Assembly: GCF_004023625.1 (NCBI RefSeq)
Contig: NZ_RPDJ01000046.1
Span: 1 to 64,000, forward strand
Length of the DNA: 64,000 nt
DNA from: Streptomyces cavernae
GTDB lineage: Bacteria > Actinomycetota > Actinomycetes > Streptomycetales > Streptomycetaceae
Direction of reading: 5' to 3'
The first letter of the stretch is position 1, and each line of letters starts with the position of its first letter. Made by a program: the position numbers and the translations under genes. Positions 34,956-42,811 of this stretch are shown here, in pieces. The notes under the pieces were generated by a model. It had not been told where the DNA came from. It searched no databases and saw only the letters and a program-made list of their open reading frames with translations.

Positions 34956-34977
34956 CCTGATGACGGTCGGGTGAGTT
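34956..34977 (-). promoter_or_regulatory. Candidate PHO box upstream of phoD
   Basis: On the minus strand the site reads ACTCACCCGAC then CGTCATCAGG, two 11-bp direct-repeat units resembling the Streptomyces PhoP unit (G/T TCA C/T C with 11-bp spacing). Also in this leader are inverted arms AGGTTGTTGT (34894-34903) and ACAACAACCT (34949-34958). Confidence 0.5.
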
Positions 34978-35062
34978 CCACATGGCCCGCCCTTCCCTGA
35001 CGTCGCGCCGTCCCCCGGTGTCGCGCCCCCGCACGCGGCGCGACCCCATACGCTGCGGCCCC

Positions 35063-35854
35063 ATGAAGCAGACGCAGACGAAGATCGCGGTGATCACGGG
35101 AGCCGGCTCCGGCATCGGCCGGGCGGTGACCGTGGAGCTCGCCCGCTCGGGCTGGTCGGTGGCACTCGCGGGACGCCGGACCGAGGCACTTCAGGAGACG
35201 GCGCGACTGGCCCTCGGCGAGGCGGCTGCGCCGGACGACCCGGACGCCGCCGCCGAAGTGCTCACCGTCCGTACCGACGTCTCACAACCCGAGGACGTCG
35301 CCGCCCTGTTCGCGGCCGCCCGGGACCGCTTCGGGCGGGTCGACCTGCTCTTCAACAACGCGGGCACGTTCGGCCCCGGCGGGGTCCCGCTCGAGGAGCT
35401 GCCGTACGAGGCCTGGCGCCACGTGGTGGACACCAACCTCAACGGCGCGTTCCTGTGCGCCCAGGCGGCCTTCCGGCAGATGAAGGAACAGGACCCGCAG
35501 GGCGGGCGGATCATCAACAACGGCTCCATCTCCGCCCACGCGCCCCGGCCCCGGTCGATCGCCTACACCGCGACCAAGCACGCGCTGACGGGCCTGACCA
35601 AGTCGGTCTCGCTGGACGGCCGCCCGTACTCGATCGCCTGCGGCCAGATCGACATCGGCAACGCGGCGACCGACATGACCGCGCGGATGAGCACGGGAAC
35701 ACTCCAGGCGAACGGCGAACTGGCGGTCGAGCCCGTGATGGACGTCGCCGATGTGGCGCGCACGGTACGGCACATGGCGGAGCTGCCACTGGAGGCGAAC
35801 ATGCAGTTCGCGACGGTACTGGCGACCACTATGCCCTTCATCGGACGGGGCTAG
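35063..35854 (+). CDS. Short-chain dehydrogenase/reductase
   Basis: A 263-residue SDR. The cofactor motif TGAGSGIG is at the N-terminus, with NNAG (LLFNNAGTFG). The catalytic triad is Ser (INNGSISAH), Tyr-x-x-x-Lys (YTATKHAL). The C-terminal ending MPFIGRG is typical of a widespread oxidoreductase subfamily. ATG 35063 has no ribosome-binding site, but TACGCT lies 8 nt before it, suggesting a leaderless or very short leader. It is divergent from phoD and followed by the structured 500-bp gap. Confidence 0.9.
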   Translation: MKQTQTKIAVITGAGSGIGRAVTVELARSGWSVALAGRRTEALQETARLALGEAAAPDDPDAAAEVLTVRTDVSQPEDVAALFAAARDRFGRVDLLFNNAGTFGPGGVPLEELPYEAWRHVVDTNLNGAFLCAQAAFRQMKEQDPQGGRIINNGSISAHAPRPRSIAYTATKHALTGLTKSVSLDGRPYSIACGQIDIGNAATDMTARMSTGTLQANGELAVEPVMDVADVARTVRHMAELPLEANMQFATVLATTMPFIGRG

Positions 35855-35999
35855 GGGCCTTCCGCCGGGCCCGACGGACCCCATGAGCCGACCGCCGCCT
35901 CAACTTCCACAAACGGAATATGAACCTCCATGCCGTTCGGGCCGTTGTCGGGCTTATGCTCAGGTCCTCTCCACGAGAGCTTCACACTTGGAGCACAGC

Positions 36000-36150
36000 G
36001 CTTCCGCGGACCACACCGACGGGGGGAAGAGGGCAGCCGTTCCCATGGCAAGGGTGGGGGGACCCGCGCGGAAGCGCGGGACTTACCCGAGGCCGGGAAC
36101 GGCTGCCCCGGACTCCGGCGAATGCGGCGGGCCCCGGCCCGCGCGGATCC
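36000..36150 (+). ncRNA. Candidate structured RNA, 6S-like architecture
   Basis: A perfect 14-bp stem GGGCAGCCGTTCCC (36031-36044) / GGGAACGGCTGCCC (36095-36108) encloses GGGT/ACCC (36052-36055/36085-36088) and a 7-bp hairpin CCCGCGC-GGAA-GCGCGGG (36063-36080). Outside is a large open region (36009-36030 against 36109-36141, with a small hairpin on the 3' side). It is closed by TCCGCG/CGCGGA (36003-36008/36142-36147). Closing stem, central bubble and apical stem is the 6S RNA layout. Strand and exact ends are inferred. TATGCT at 35955-35960 is a possible -10. It could instead be an unrelated leader or two-gene attenuator. Confidence 0.45.
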
Positions 36151-36271
36151 ACCGTCCAACCGTGGGTGCGCGAGGCCGGGCCCGCCGTTCTTCTCGGGAT
36201 CCCCTCCGCATCTTCTCCCGTACCGAACTCAACCGCCCTTCCCTGACATTGAGCTGTCTCGTCCGGGCAGA

Positions 36272-36388
36272 CCGTCCCGGGACGGCTTCGGGTCAAGGTC
36301 CCGGGACGGCTTCGGCTCACCGCCCCGGTACGGCGCCTGCTCACCGTCCCGGCACCGCGTCGGCTCACCGTCCCAGGACGGTGTCGAC
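36272..36388. repeat. Five imperfect 24-bp tandem repeats
   Basis: Units begin at 36272, 36296, 36320, 36344 and 36368, each resembling CCGTCCCGGGACGGCTTCGG plus CTCA and each internally palindromic. The last unit runs into the 3' end of the aldo-keto reductase gene, so the array may act as a terminator for it. Confidence 0.85.
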
Positions 36389-37360
36389 CTCCGTCAACTG
36401 CTCGGCGGTGAGGGGGCCTCGTTCCAGCGCGCCGGCGTTCTCCTCGGCCTGCTCGACCGAGCGGAATCCGGGAATCGGCACGGTGCGCGGGCTGCGCGCC
36501 CACAGCCAGGCCAGGGCTCCCTGGGTGAGGGTGCGACCTCCACTGGTGAGGATCTCGCGCAGCGCCTCGACCCGGCCGAGCCACTCCGCGTCCGCTCCCC
36601 CTCCCTCGCTGAACCCCGGCAGCCAGGCGGGCGGAGCGCTGCGGATGTCACCGGACTCCAGCACACGCCCGGGCATGTGCTTCCCGGTGAGCAGACCCAT
36701 CGCCAGCGGGCTGCGGTTGACGCTCGCGAGGTTCAACTCCTCGCACAGAGCGACGAGTTCCGAAGCGTCCTGCAGTACGTTGAGGCGGTGCTGAACGGCC
36801 GTGCAGTGCGGGCCCCGCGCGAAGACGGCGGCGCGGTCCGGGTCGTCGGTGCTCCAGGCGTACGCCCGGATGAGCCCTTCGCTGACGAACTCCTCGCAGA
36901 GGTCGCGGAGTTCGGCGGCGCGCTCCGGGTCGGCGTCGGAGAGGTGCAGCTGATAGAGGTCGATGTGGTCGGTACCGAGGCGCCGCAGGGACGCGGTCAG
37001 CGCGCGGCGCGCGTACGCCGGGGTGTCGTCGCCGCCGGTGCGGGTGCGTGTCTCCTCGTCGAAGATGTTCCCCCACTTGGTCGCGACGACCACCTCGGAC
37101 CGGCGCCGGCCGAGCGCGCGTCCGAGGACGTGTTCGCTGTGCCCGGCGCCGTAGGTGTCGGCCGTGTCGAAGAAGGTCACGCCGAGGTCGAGCGCGCGCC
37201 GGACGGCCCGCACGGACTCCTCGTCGTCGACCTTGCCCCAGCCCAGCGGTTGCCCGGCCGCGTCCCACCACTCGCCGCCGATCGCCCAGCAGCCGAAGCC
37301 GAGTGCGCTGACCTCGATACCGGATCGGCCGAGTGTCCTGGTGTGCCCTTTGGTCTCCAT
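36365..37360 (-). CDS. Aldo-keto reductase
   Basis: A 331-residue NADPH-dependent reductase with a TIM barrel. The catalytic tetrad residues are in FFDTADTYGAGHSEHVLG (Asp, Tyr) and VVATKWGN (Lys). The His position sits in DLYQLHLSDAD. The cofactor end has RTVPIPGFRSVEQAEENAGAL. It belongs to the YakC/AKR13-like group. ATG 37360 is 8 nt from a -10 hexamer; upstream is a MerR-type promoter with a palindrome in the spacer, so an inducer-activated regulator is expected. No merR gene is adjacent. Confidence 0.92.
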   Translation of the reverse strand: METKGHTRTLGRSGIEVSALGFGCWAIGGEWWDAAGQPLGWGKVDDEESVRAVRRALDLGVTFFDTADTYGAGHSEHVLGRALGRRRSEVVVATKWGNIFDEETRTRTGGDDTPAYARRALTASLRRLGTDHIDLYQLHLSDADPERAAELRDLCEEFVSEGLIRAYAWSTDDPDRAAVFARGPHCTAVQHRLNVLQDASELVALCEELNLASVNRSPLAMGLLTGKHMPGRVLESGDIRSAPPAWLPGFSEGGGADAEWLGRVEALREILTSGGRTLTQGALAWLWARSPRTVPIPGFRSVEQAEENAGALERGPLTAEQLTEVDTVLGR

Positions 37361-37368
37361 GCCTGCGC

Positions 37369-37399
37369 ACGCTAGGAGCTGGAGCCCACTCCAACGCAA
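37369..37399 (-). promoter_or_regulatory. MerR-type promoter with 19-bp spacer
   Basis: On the minus strand -35 TTGCGT (37394-37399) and -10 TAGCGT (37369-37374) are separated by 19 bp, the overlong spacing typical of MerR-family activation. The spacer contains the palindrome TGGAGTGGGCTCCA (37380-37393). Confidence 0.65.
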
Positions 37400-37535
37400 G
37401 AGCCCCGGTGCATCGGACCGCACCGGGAGGCCCCACCCGGAGCCCGGCGGGAGCGCGCGCCGGGGGTGTGAGGGGCGGTGTGAGGGGCGGGACGGTGGGT
37501 ACCCGGGCCTTCTTCGCGTGCGAGGAGGGATGACC

Positions 37536-38117
37536 GTGAGCAAGAAGGCCAACGGTTACGACCGAACAGACCTGGGACTCCTGTTCCTCCGACTGGGCGC
37601 GGGCGGGGTACTGGCCGCCCACGGCGCGCAGAAACTCTTCGGCTGGTTCGGCGGACACGGGGTCGAGGGCACCGGCGCCTTCATGGAGTCGGTGGGATAC
37701 GCGCCAGGGAAGGCGAGCGCGGTCGCGTCGGGCGTCGCGGAGACCGGCGGCGGGACGCTGCTGGCCCTGGGGCTCGCCACCCCGGCGGCCGGAGCCGCGG
37801 CCGCGGGCGCGATGACCGGCGCGGCGGCGGTGCACGTGCCGCAGGGCTTCTTCAACCAGAGCGGCGGCTTCGAGTACGCGGGCTTCCTGGGCCTGACCGC
37901 CGCGGGCCTCGCCGTGACGGGCCCCGGCCGGCTCTCCCTGGACCACGCGCTCGGCCACACGGTGAACCGCGGCTGGATGATCCCGGCGGCCTTCGCCGGC
38001 GCCGCGACGGCCACGCTCGCGGTGATCGGGACACGCGCCAAACGGCTGCGCAAGACCGACGAGCCATCGTTGGAGGAGGCCGCCCAGGCGGCTACGCCGA
38101 CGGCAGAGGGCTCCTGA
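37536..38117 (+). CDS. DoxX family membrane protein
   Basis: A 193-residue membrane protein with four main hydrophobic segments. The DoxX signature is LGLLFLRLGAGGVLAAHGAQKLFGWFGG at the N-terminus (family pattern R.G.G..F..HG..K..GW). GTG 37536 has GAGGAGG at ideal spacing; ATG 37530 is too close to it. DoxX-like proteins are linked to redox homeostasis, but the role here is unknown. It is divergent from the aldo-keto reductase. Confidence 0.88.
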   Translation: MSKKANGYDRTDLGLLFLRLGAGGVLAAHGAQKLFGWFGGHGVEGTGAFMESVGYAPGKASAVASGVAETGGGTLLALGLATPAAGAAAAGAMTGAAAVHVPQGFFNQSGGFEYAGFLGLTAAGLAVTGPGRLSLDHALGHTVNRGWMIPAAFAGAATATLAVIGTRAKRLRKTDEPSLEEAAQAATPTAEGS

Positions 38118-38252
38118 CGCCGAGGGGCCCTGGCCATGAGCGAAGGGCCTGGCCCATGGTCGAGGGGTTTGGCCCATAGCCGAAGGCCCTCGCCAATACC
38201 CCCGGCCAGGGGGGTGCATCGCCTGCCCCCTGGCCCTGGCCTAGCCCGGCCC

Positions 38253-38277
38253 GGCCTGGCCTGGCCTGGCCTGGCCT
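38253..38277. repeat. GGCCT pentamer array
   Basis: Five tandem GGCCT units lie in a 210-bp intergenic stretch (38118-38330) that also has several GGCC-rich hairpins and no gene. Confidence 0.85.
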
Positions 38278-38330
38278 GCGGTCGGGCGTACGGGCCTGTG
38301 TGTCCCGCGGCGCATGGCAAGCTCTGCTCA

Positions 38331-38695
38331 ATGACCGACGACGGCTCCCTCTGGGACACCATCGACCAGCTGACGACCTGGCTCGACGAGCACAACTCCC
38401 CCTCACCACCACCTGCCTGTGGCCACCCCCTCAGCATCACGTCGTCGACACCGAATCGCCCTGACGGCGAATCGGCCCCCTGCCCCACTCCTCTAGAGCG
38501 GGCATTCACCCCGGCCCTGAACGACCGGGCACCCTGCCCGAAAGCAAGGTCGAAGCCGCGGACCATCCCCAGCGGGACAACCTCCTGGAGCACCTCGGGA
38601 AAATCTCCCAGGTTACGGACGAGGATCTCGCCGAGACACTGACCCGCCGGCGCCGCCACTACGACGAGATCCTCGACGAGTTGAGCGGGGAGTGA
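38331..38695 (+). pseudogene. Broken gene: MazG-like N-terminus and an unrelated or frameshifted C-terminus
   Basis: From ATG 38331 the frame reads MTDDGSLWDTIDQLTTWLDE, which matches the start of Streptomyces MazG-like nucleotide pyrophosphohydrolases. It then turns into Pro/Ser-rich text without the family's catalytic EExxE helix. A second frame, ending at TGA 38693-38695, reads like genuine protein: DNLLEHLGKISQVTDEDLAE followed by TLTRRRRHYDEILDELSGE, but it has no start codon nearby. I read this as remnants of one or two genes; which is uncertain. Confidence 0.5.
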
Positions 38696-38760
38696 AACGA
38701 AGTGGGCAACCATGTGTGCGACCGCCACAACGTTCGTGGCAGCCCTGCCATCATGTGTCC

Positions 38761-39402
38761 GTGATCAGCGTGGATTCGTCAGGCGGGCCCGATCAGTTGC
38801 TCCGTGGCCAGCTGTTGCGATTGCTCAGCGGCATCGATCCCTGGGATGCCCAGGAGCAGGAACACCTTGACGCAACTGCGGAGTGGATCGGCGGCGGAGC
38901 GCCTCTGTACCGGACGCAGAAGCCCGCGACCCCGGCGAAGCATCTGGTCAGCTACTTTGTCGTGCTCGACGAGACCCGGGAGGAGCTCCTGCTCGTCGCC
39001 CACCGCAAGGCCGGCTTGTGGCTTCCCAGCGGTGGCCACGTCGAGCCGTTGGAGGCCCCGTGGGACACGGTCCGGCGTGAATGCCGTGAAGAGCTGCGCA
39101 TCGAAGCCGTACCCGCCTCGATCACGGGCGACCGTCCGCTCTTCCTGACCGTCACACGGACTCGCGGCCCGGGACAGCACACTGACGTGTCCTTGTGGTA
39201 CGTCCTACGGGCAGACGCGGGCCAGGTGACTTCCTTCGACGAAGCCGAGTTCGACGCGATCAAGTGGCTTTCCCTGGACCAGGTCCTCGCCGAGCCGGAA
39301 GACACCCTGGACCCCCACATGCACCGATTCACGCGCAAGTTGAAAAGCCTGCCGGCCTCGCACCAAGCGCACCTCGCGCGGGTCTCGGAACGGTCGCTCT
39401 GA
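38761..39402 (+). CDS. Nudix hydrolase
   Basis: A 213-residue Nudix protein. The Nudix box spans GGHVEPLEAPWDTVRREC with REELRIEA after it (pattern GX5EX7REXXEE), so metal and catalytic glutamates are intact. It would cleave a nucleoside-diphosphate-linked compound; substrate unknown. GTG 38761 lacks a ribosome-binding site; CATCAT and 6 nt precede it. One base separates its stop from the next start, so it is coupled to the membrane-anchored protein downstream. Confidence 0.88.
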   Translation: MISVDSSGGPDQLLRGQLLRLLSGIDPWDAQEQEHLDATAEWIGGGAPLYRTQKPATPAKHLVSYFVVLDETREELLLVAHRKAGLWLPSGGHVEPLEAPWDTVRRECREELRIEAVPASITGDRPLFLTVTRTRGPGQHTDVSLWYVLRADAGQVTSFDEAEFDAIKWLSLDQVLAEPEDTLDPHMHRFTRKLKSLPASHQAHLARVSERSL

Positions 39403-39403
39403 G

Positions 39404-39919
39404 ATGGCCGACAACGCGTTCTGGATCGCCTCACTCACCGCCGGCACCGCCGTCCTGGCCAGCTGGGTCACCAGCCGGGGCACGGCACGCGCCGCACGGA
39501 TCCAGGCGGACACCACGGCGAGCGCCGGACGGGTGGAACGCCAGCGGGAGACACGGCGGAAGGCCTACGCGGACCTCATCGAGCAGGCGCAGCGCATGGG
39601 CGACCTGTACTGGAAGGTGTCCGATCTACGCGATGTGACCGGGCACGAGGCCGAGTTGAAGGAGCTGCGGATACGGCTGCGGGACGAGTACGGCAGACTG
39701 CGGCACTGCGTGTGGATCGTCTCCCTGGAGGGCCCACCCGCCACGGCGGACGCGGCAAACACTGTCAGACGCTCAACCTCCCCGTTGTACAAGGCACTTG
39801 GCGACATGATCAACGGCGACCCGACGGCTACCGACCGATTCGACGCCTCGTACGGACCGTTCTGGCAGACGCTCAAGGAGTTCATCGCCCGGGCGCGGGA
39901 GACCCTCGAGACGATGTGA
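39404..39919 (+). CDS. Single-pass membrane protein, unknown
   Basis: A 171-residue protein: one N-terminal membrane anchor (FWIASLTAGTAVLASWV) then a long charged helical region (RVERQRETRRKAYADLIEQA, later LKELRIRLRDEYGRLRH). Streptomyces carry many proteins of this plan, without known function. The start follows the Nudix stop by one base, so the two are co-translated. Confidence 0.7.
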   Translation: MADNAFWIASLTAGTAVLASWVTSRGTARAARIQADTTASAGRVERQRETRRKAYADLIEQAQRMGDLYWKVSDLRDVTGHEAELKELRIRLRDEYGRLRHCVWIVSLEGPPATADAANTVRRSTSPLYKALGDMINGDPTATDRFDASYGPFWQTLKEFIARARETLETM

Positions 39920-39994
39920 CTTCTGGCGCCCCGCCCTTTCGTGGTCCGTCACGGATCGTCGCCGCTGGTGACCGCCAGGGGTGTTGCCGTCGGG

Positions 39995-40741
39995 TCAGAT
40001 CTGGTTCTCGCCGCCGTCGACGTACAGGTTGGCTCCGAGGATGAACCTGCTCTGCTCGGAAGCGAGGAAAGCCACCGCGTCGGCGACCTCCTCCGGGCGC
40101 CCGATCCGGCCCAGTGGGACACCGGCGGCGAACTGTGACTTGGTGACAGGGGCGTCTCCCGCCACCGCGGCGTCGAGTCCAGGAGTGTCAATGGTGCCCG
40201 GGGAGATCGCGTTGACCCGGATGCCGCGGCCCTTGAGCTCGTTGGCCCAGGTCCGGGTGAAGGACCTTAACGCCGCCTTGGACGCCGCATACGTGCCGAA
40301 CGCCGCCACACCGTCATCGGCGCGCACCGAGGAGTTCAGGATCACCGAGGCGCCGTCGTTGAGCAGCGGCAGCGCCTTCTGCACCGTGAACAACGTGCCC
40401 CGGACATTGACGCCGAAGGTCTCGTCGAAGTGCTCCTCGGTGACCTCTTCCAGGGTCGCGAACGACGCGCTGGCGGCGTTGGCGAACAACACGTCCAGGC
40501 CACGGCCCCGGGCGCGGACCGTGTCGTAGAGGCGATCCAGGTCGGCCAGGTCGGAGATATCACCCACCACCGCGGTGGCCCCTGCCGAGCCTATGGTCTC
40601 GACGGCCTCGTCCAGCACGGCCTTGCGCCGGCCGGTGATGAACACGTGAGCGCCCTCGACTGCCAGCCGGACTGCGGTGGCCAGGCCGATCCCGGTGCCG
40701 CCGCCGGTGACGACGGCGGTCTTGCCATCAAGCTGTCCCAT
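39995..40741 (-). CDS. SDR family oxidoreductase
   Basis: A 248-residue classical SDR. It has TGGGTGIG for cofactor binding, FANAAS in place of NNAG, and catalytic Ser (ILNSSV) and YAASKAAL. The C-terminus FILGANLYVDGGENQI is typical of the family. ATG 40741 has GGAGG at 8 nt. It is divergently paired with a TetR gene across 95 bp carrying two palindromes, so it is probably the repressor's target. Confidence 0.92.
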   Translation of the reverse strand: MGQLDGKTAVVTGGGTGIGLATAVRLAVEGAHVFITGRRKAVLDEAVETIGSAGATAVVGDISDLADLDRLYDTVRARGRGLDVLFANAASASFATLEEVTEEHFDETFGVNVRGTLFTVQKALPLLNDGASVILNSSVRADDGVAAFGTYAASKAALRSFTRTWANELKGRGIRVNAISPGTIDTPGLDAAVAGDAPVTKSQFAAGVPLGRIGRPEEVADAVAFLASEQSRFILGANLYVDGGENQI

Positions 40742-40764
40742 GCGAATGACCTCCGCAAAAATTC

Positions 40765-40829
40765 AGTACCGATCGATACCGAAAAGGACCGTAGCACATC
40801 TGCACCGACCGGTACGGAAGAGGTATGAT
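40765..40829. promoter_or_regulatory. Divergent promoter/operator of the SDR-TetR pair
   Basis: Two related imperfect palindromes, GTACCGATCGATACCG (about 40768-40783) and GCACCGACCGGTAC (about 40801-40814), lie between the genes. TATGAT (40824-40829) is 7 nt before ATG 40837, so the TetR mRNA looks leaderless and the second palindrome would block it. Confidence 0.6.
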
Positions 40830-40836
40830 CGCTCGC

Positions 40837-41445
40837 ATGGAGACGCGGCAGAAGGGACCGATCGGCCGGCCGAGGGGCTTCGACGCCGACGAGGCCCTTG
40901 AACAAGCCATGCGGGTCTTTTGGGAACAGGGCTACGAAGGCGCCAGCCTCACCGATCTGACCAACGCCATGGGCATCACCCGCACCAGCATGTACGCGGC
41001 CTTCGGCAACAAGGAGGACCTGTTCAGGAAGGCCTTGGAGCGCTACACCGAAGGCCCCGCCTCGTACGGGGCCCGGGCCCTGCGAGAACCGACCGCCCGG
41101 CAGGTGGCCACCGCGTTCCTCAACGGCTCGGTCAGAACCACCACCCGCCCCGGCTGCCCCACCGGGTGCCTCGGCGTCCAGGGATCCCTCGCCGCCGGCG
41201 ACCCGGGAAGCCACGCCCGCGACGCCCTGATCGCCTGGCGCAACGAGCACACCTCCCTCCTCCGCGACCGGTTCCGGCGAGCCGTCGACGAAGGCGACCT
41301 GCCCCCCGACACCGATCCCGAACTACTCGCCCGCTACCTCATGACCGTGGCAAACGGCATCGCCGTGCAAGCCGCCAGCGGCGCCACCCGCGACGACCTC
41401 CAGCGGGTGGCCGACATGGCCCTGCGAAGCTGGCCACCTGCCTGA
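40837..41445 (+). CDS. TetR family transcriptional regulator
   Basis: A 202-residue regulator with the N-terminal helix-turn-helix (GASLTDLTNAMGITRTSMYA) and the TetR_C_16-like effector domain containing a Cys pair (RPGCPTGCLGVQG), as in a widely distributed subgroup that controls adjacent oxidoreductases. The start at 40837 is set by the -10 seven bases upstream; the ATG at 40825 lies inside that hexamer. Confidence 0.92.
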   Translation: METRQKGPIGRPRGFDADEALEQAMRVFWEQGYEGASLTDLTNAMGITRTSMYAAFGNKEDLFRKALERYTEGPASYGARALREPTARQVATAFLNGSVRTTTRPGCPTGCLGVQGSLAAGDPGSHARDALIAWRNEHTSLLRDRFRRAVDEGDLPPDTDPELLARYLMTVANGIAVQAASGATRDDLQRVADMALRSWPPA

Positions 41446-41788
41446 CGACCCGTAGCCGCGAGTACGGACAATCAAGCGAGCGCCATAGGCAAGCACGATT
41501 GGGTGGCGCTCGCCATGCGCGCCACCCAACGGCTACGGCACCACGACGGCCTGGGGTCTTCGCACTTCGGCGGCCGGCCACCTCTGGGCCCTTTGGGGAT
41601 GGCTGATGGGGCGGCGCGCCCGCGAGCAGCTTCCATCAGGCCGCCGGCTGGTCCTGCCGCGGGCTTGATACCGACGGGCAGTCAAATGCTCTCGGCCAAC
41701 GAAACCGACGAACGACGCACCGTACACGTCGGTCTCCCCCGGCTCCCTGATCCTCCGCGGCACCACGGCCCCACCGGCCAAGGCATAA
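41446..41788. other. Intergenic region, hairpins only
   Basis: About 340 bases between the TetR gene and the first MITE. Apart from the overlapping inverted repeats just after the TetR gene I see no gene or RNA. Confidence 0.5.
41476..41529 (+). terminator. Two mutually exclusive hairpins after the TetR gene
   Basis: GCGAGCGCCA (41476-41485) pairs with TGGCGCTCGC (41504-41513). Alternatively TTGGGTGGCG (41499-41508) pairs with CGCCACCCAA (41520-41529). The shared segment means only one can form at a time. Likely a terminator; an attenuator-like role is possible. Confidence 0.5.
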
Positions 41789-41988
41789 GGGGTCCTTTCA
41801 CTATGAGCGTCCGATCAGGTCGCGTGGTCTGGTGCCGTGCATCGCAAGGCGCGGAAGGTCCTCGTAGCGGAGCTACTAGGACCTTTTGGCAACGCGGCGA
41901 TGGGGGTGCCCCCTGCTCGAGCGCAGCCGAGAGCTTGGGGGAGCGGTGCCAGACCACGCGACCCGGGCGGGCATAGTGAAAGGACCCC
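41789..41988. mobile_element. MITE A, copy 1 (200 bp), TAA flanks
   Basis: The left end GGGGTCCTTTCACTATG (41789-41805) is perfectly inverted at 41972-41988, with TAA at 41786-41788 and 41989-41991. A second inverted pair inside (GCGTGGTCTGG near 41821; CCAGACCACGC near 41949) extends the symmetry. The middle carries the family hairpin core (about 41898-41943). There is no transposase. MITE B copy 1 follows immediately, sharing the TAA. Confidence 0.88.
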
Positions 41989-41991
41989 TAA

Positions 41992-42081
41992 GGGCTTGCC
42001 GGGAAATAACTTGCGTGCTCCAGGTCTTGACACCGCAGCTCAGGAGCGATGCTTGCCGACGAATTATTTATCGGCGAGCCC
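41992..42081. mobile_element. MITE B, copy 1 (90 bp), TAA flanks
   Basis: The left end GGGCTTGCCGGGAAATAA (41992-42009) is inverted, with a few mismatches, at the right end (TTATTTATCGGCGAGCCC, 42064-42081). TAA lies on both sides (41989-41991, 42082-42084). The same 90-bp element, similarly placed after a MITE A, recurs at 57183-57272. The interior includes TCTTGACA, a -35-like sequence. Confidence 0.85.
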
Positions 42082-42174
42082 TAAGCCCCCGCAGCTCCAC
42101 CCGACCGAGGGGCTGTGGGCCACGCCCCTCACAACACCCAGCGGCAACCGACACCGCAGGGCGGACCCGAACCC

Positions 42175-42315
42175 CCACGACCCGCAGCCGCGAACCGCCG
42201 GAAGGGGACGTGCCGGACTCTCCGCGTCACAGGGGCTGCGGACCCCCGACCGGCTTCGCGCACCCCACGACCCGCAGCCGCGAACCGCCGGAAGGGGACG
42301 TGCCGGACTCTCCGC
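42175..42315. repeat. 51-bp perfect direct repeat, 90-bp period
   Basis: 42175-42225 and 42265-42315 are identical. Each begins CCACGACCCGCAGCCGCGAA and ends GGACTCTCCGC. The first half of the unit also occurs at 46647-46672. Confidence 0.9.
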
Positions 42316-42472
42316 CCGCAGCGGCTGGCGCTCGGGTCACTCGTACTCCTCCGTGCAACACGAAACGCTCCCCCCAAGCTCTCGACTTCTCCCCCACTCT
42401 CGGCTGCGCTCGAGCGAGGGGACCCCCATGAGCAGGGGGGGCACCCCCATGACCGAGGACGGAGAGTCCGGC
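42302..42472. mobile_element. Degenerate MITE-like element
   Basis: Inverted arms GCCGGACTCTCCG (42302-42314) and CGGAGAGTCCGGC (42460-42472) bracket two copies of the family hairpin core (about 42369-42415 and 42415-42450). No target duplication is clear. The left arm is part of the 51-bp direct repeat. Confidence 0.55.

Positions 42473-42811
<339 letters not shown>

Noticed and set aside
36000..36150. c-di-AMP (ydaO-type) or cobalamin riboswitch
   Set aside because: The GTCAGCTAACC-like and GGGTGAA conserved blocks of ydaO and the cobalamin B12 box are absent, and no suitable gene follows in that direction.
35920..37375. Long plus-strand frames covering the structured gap and the aldo-keto reductase
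   Set aside because: Pro/Arg-rich, without motifs, and continuing antisense through a real gene.
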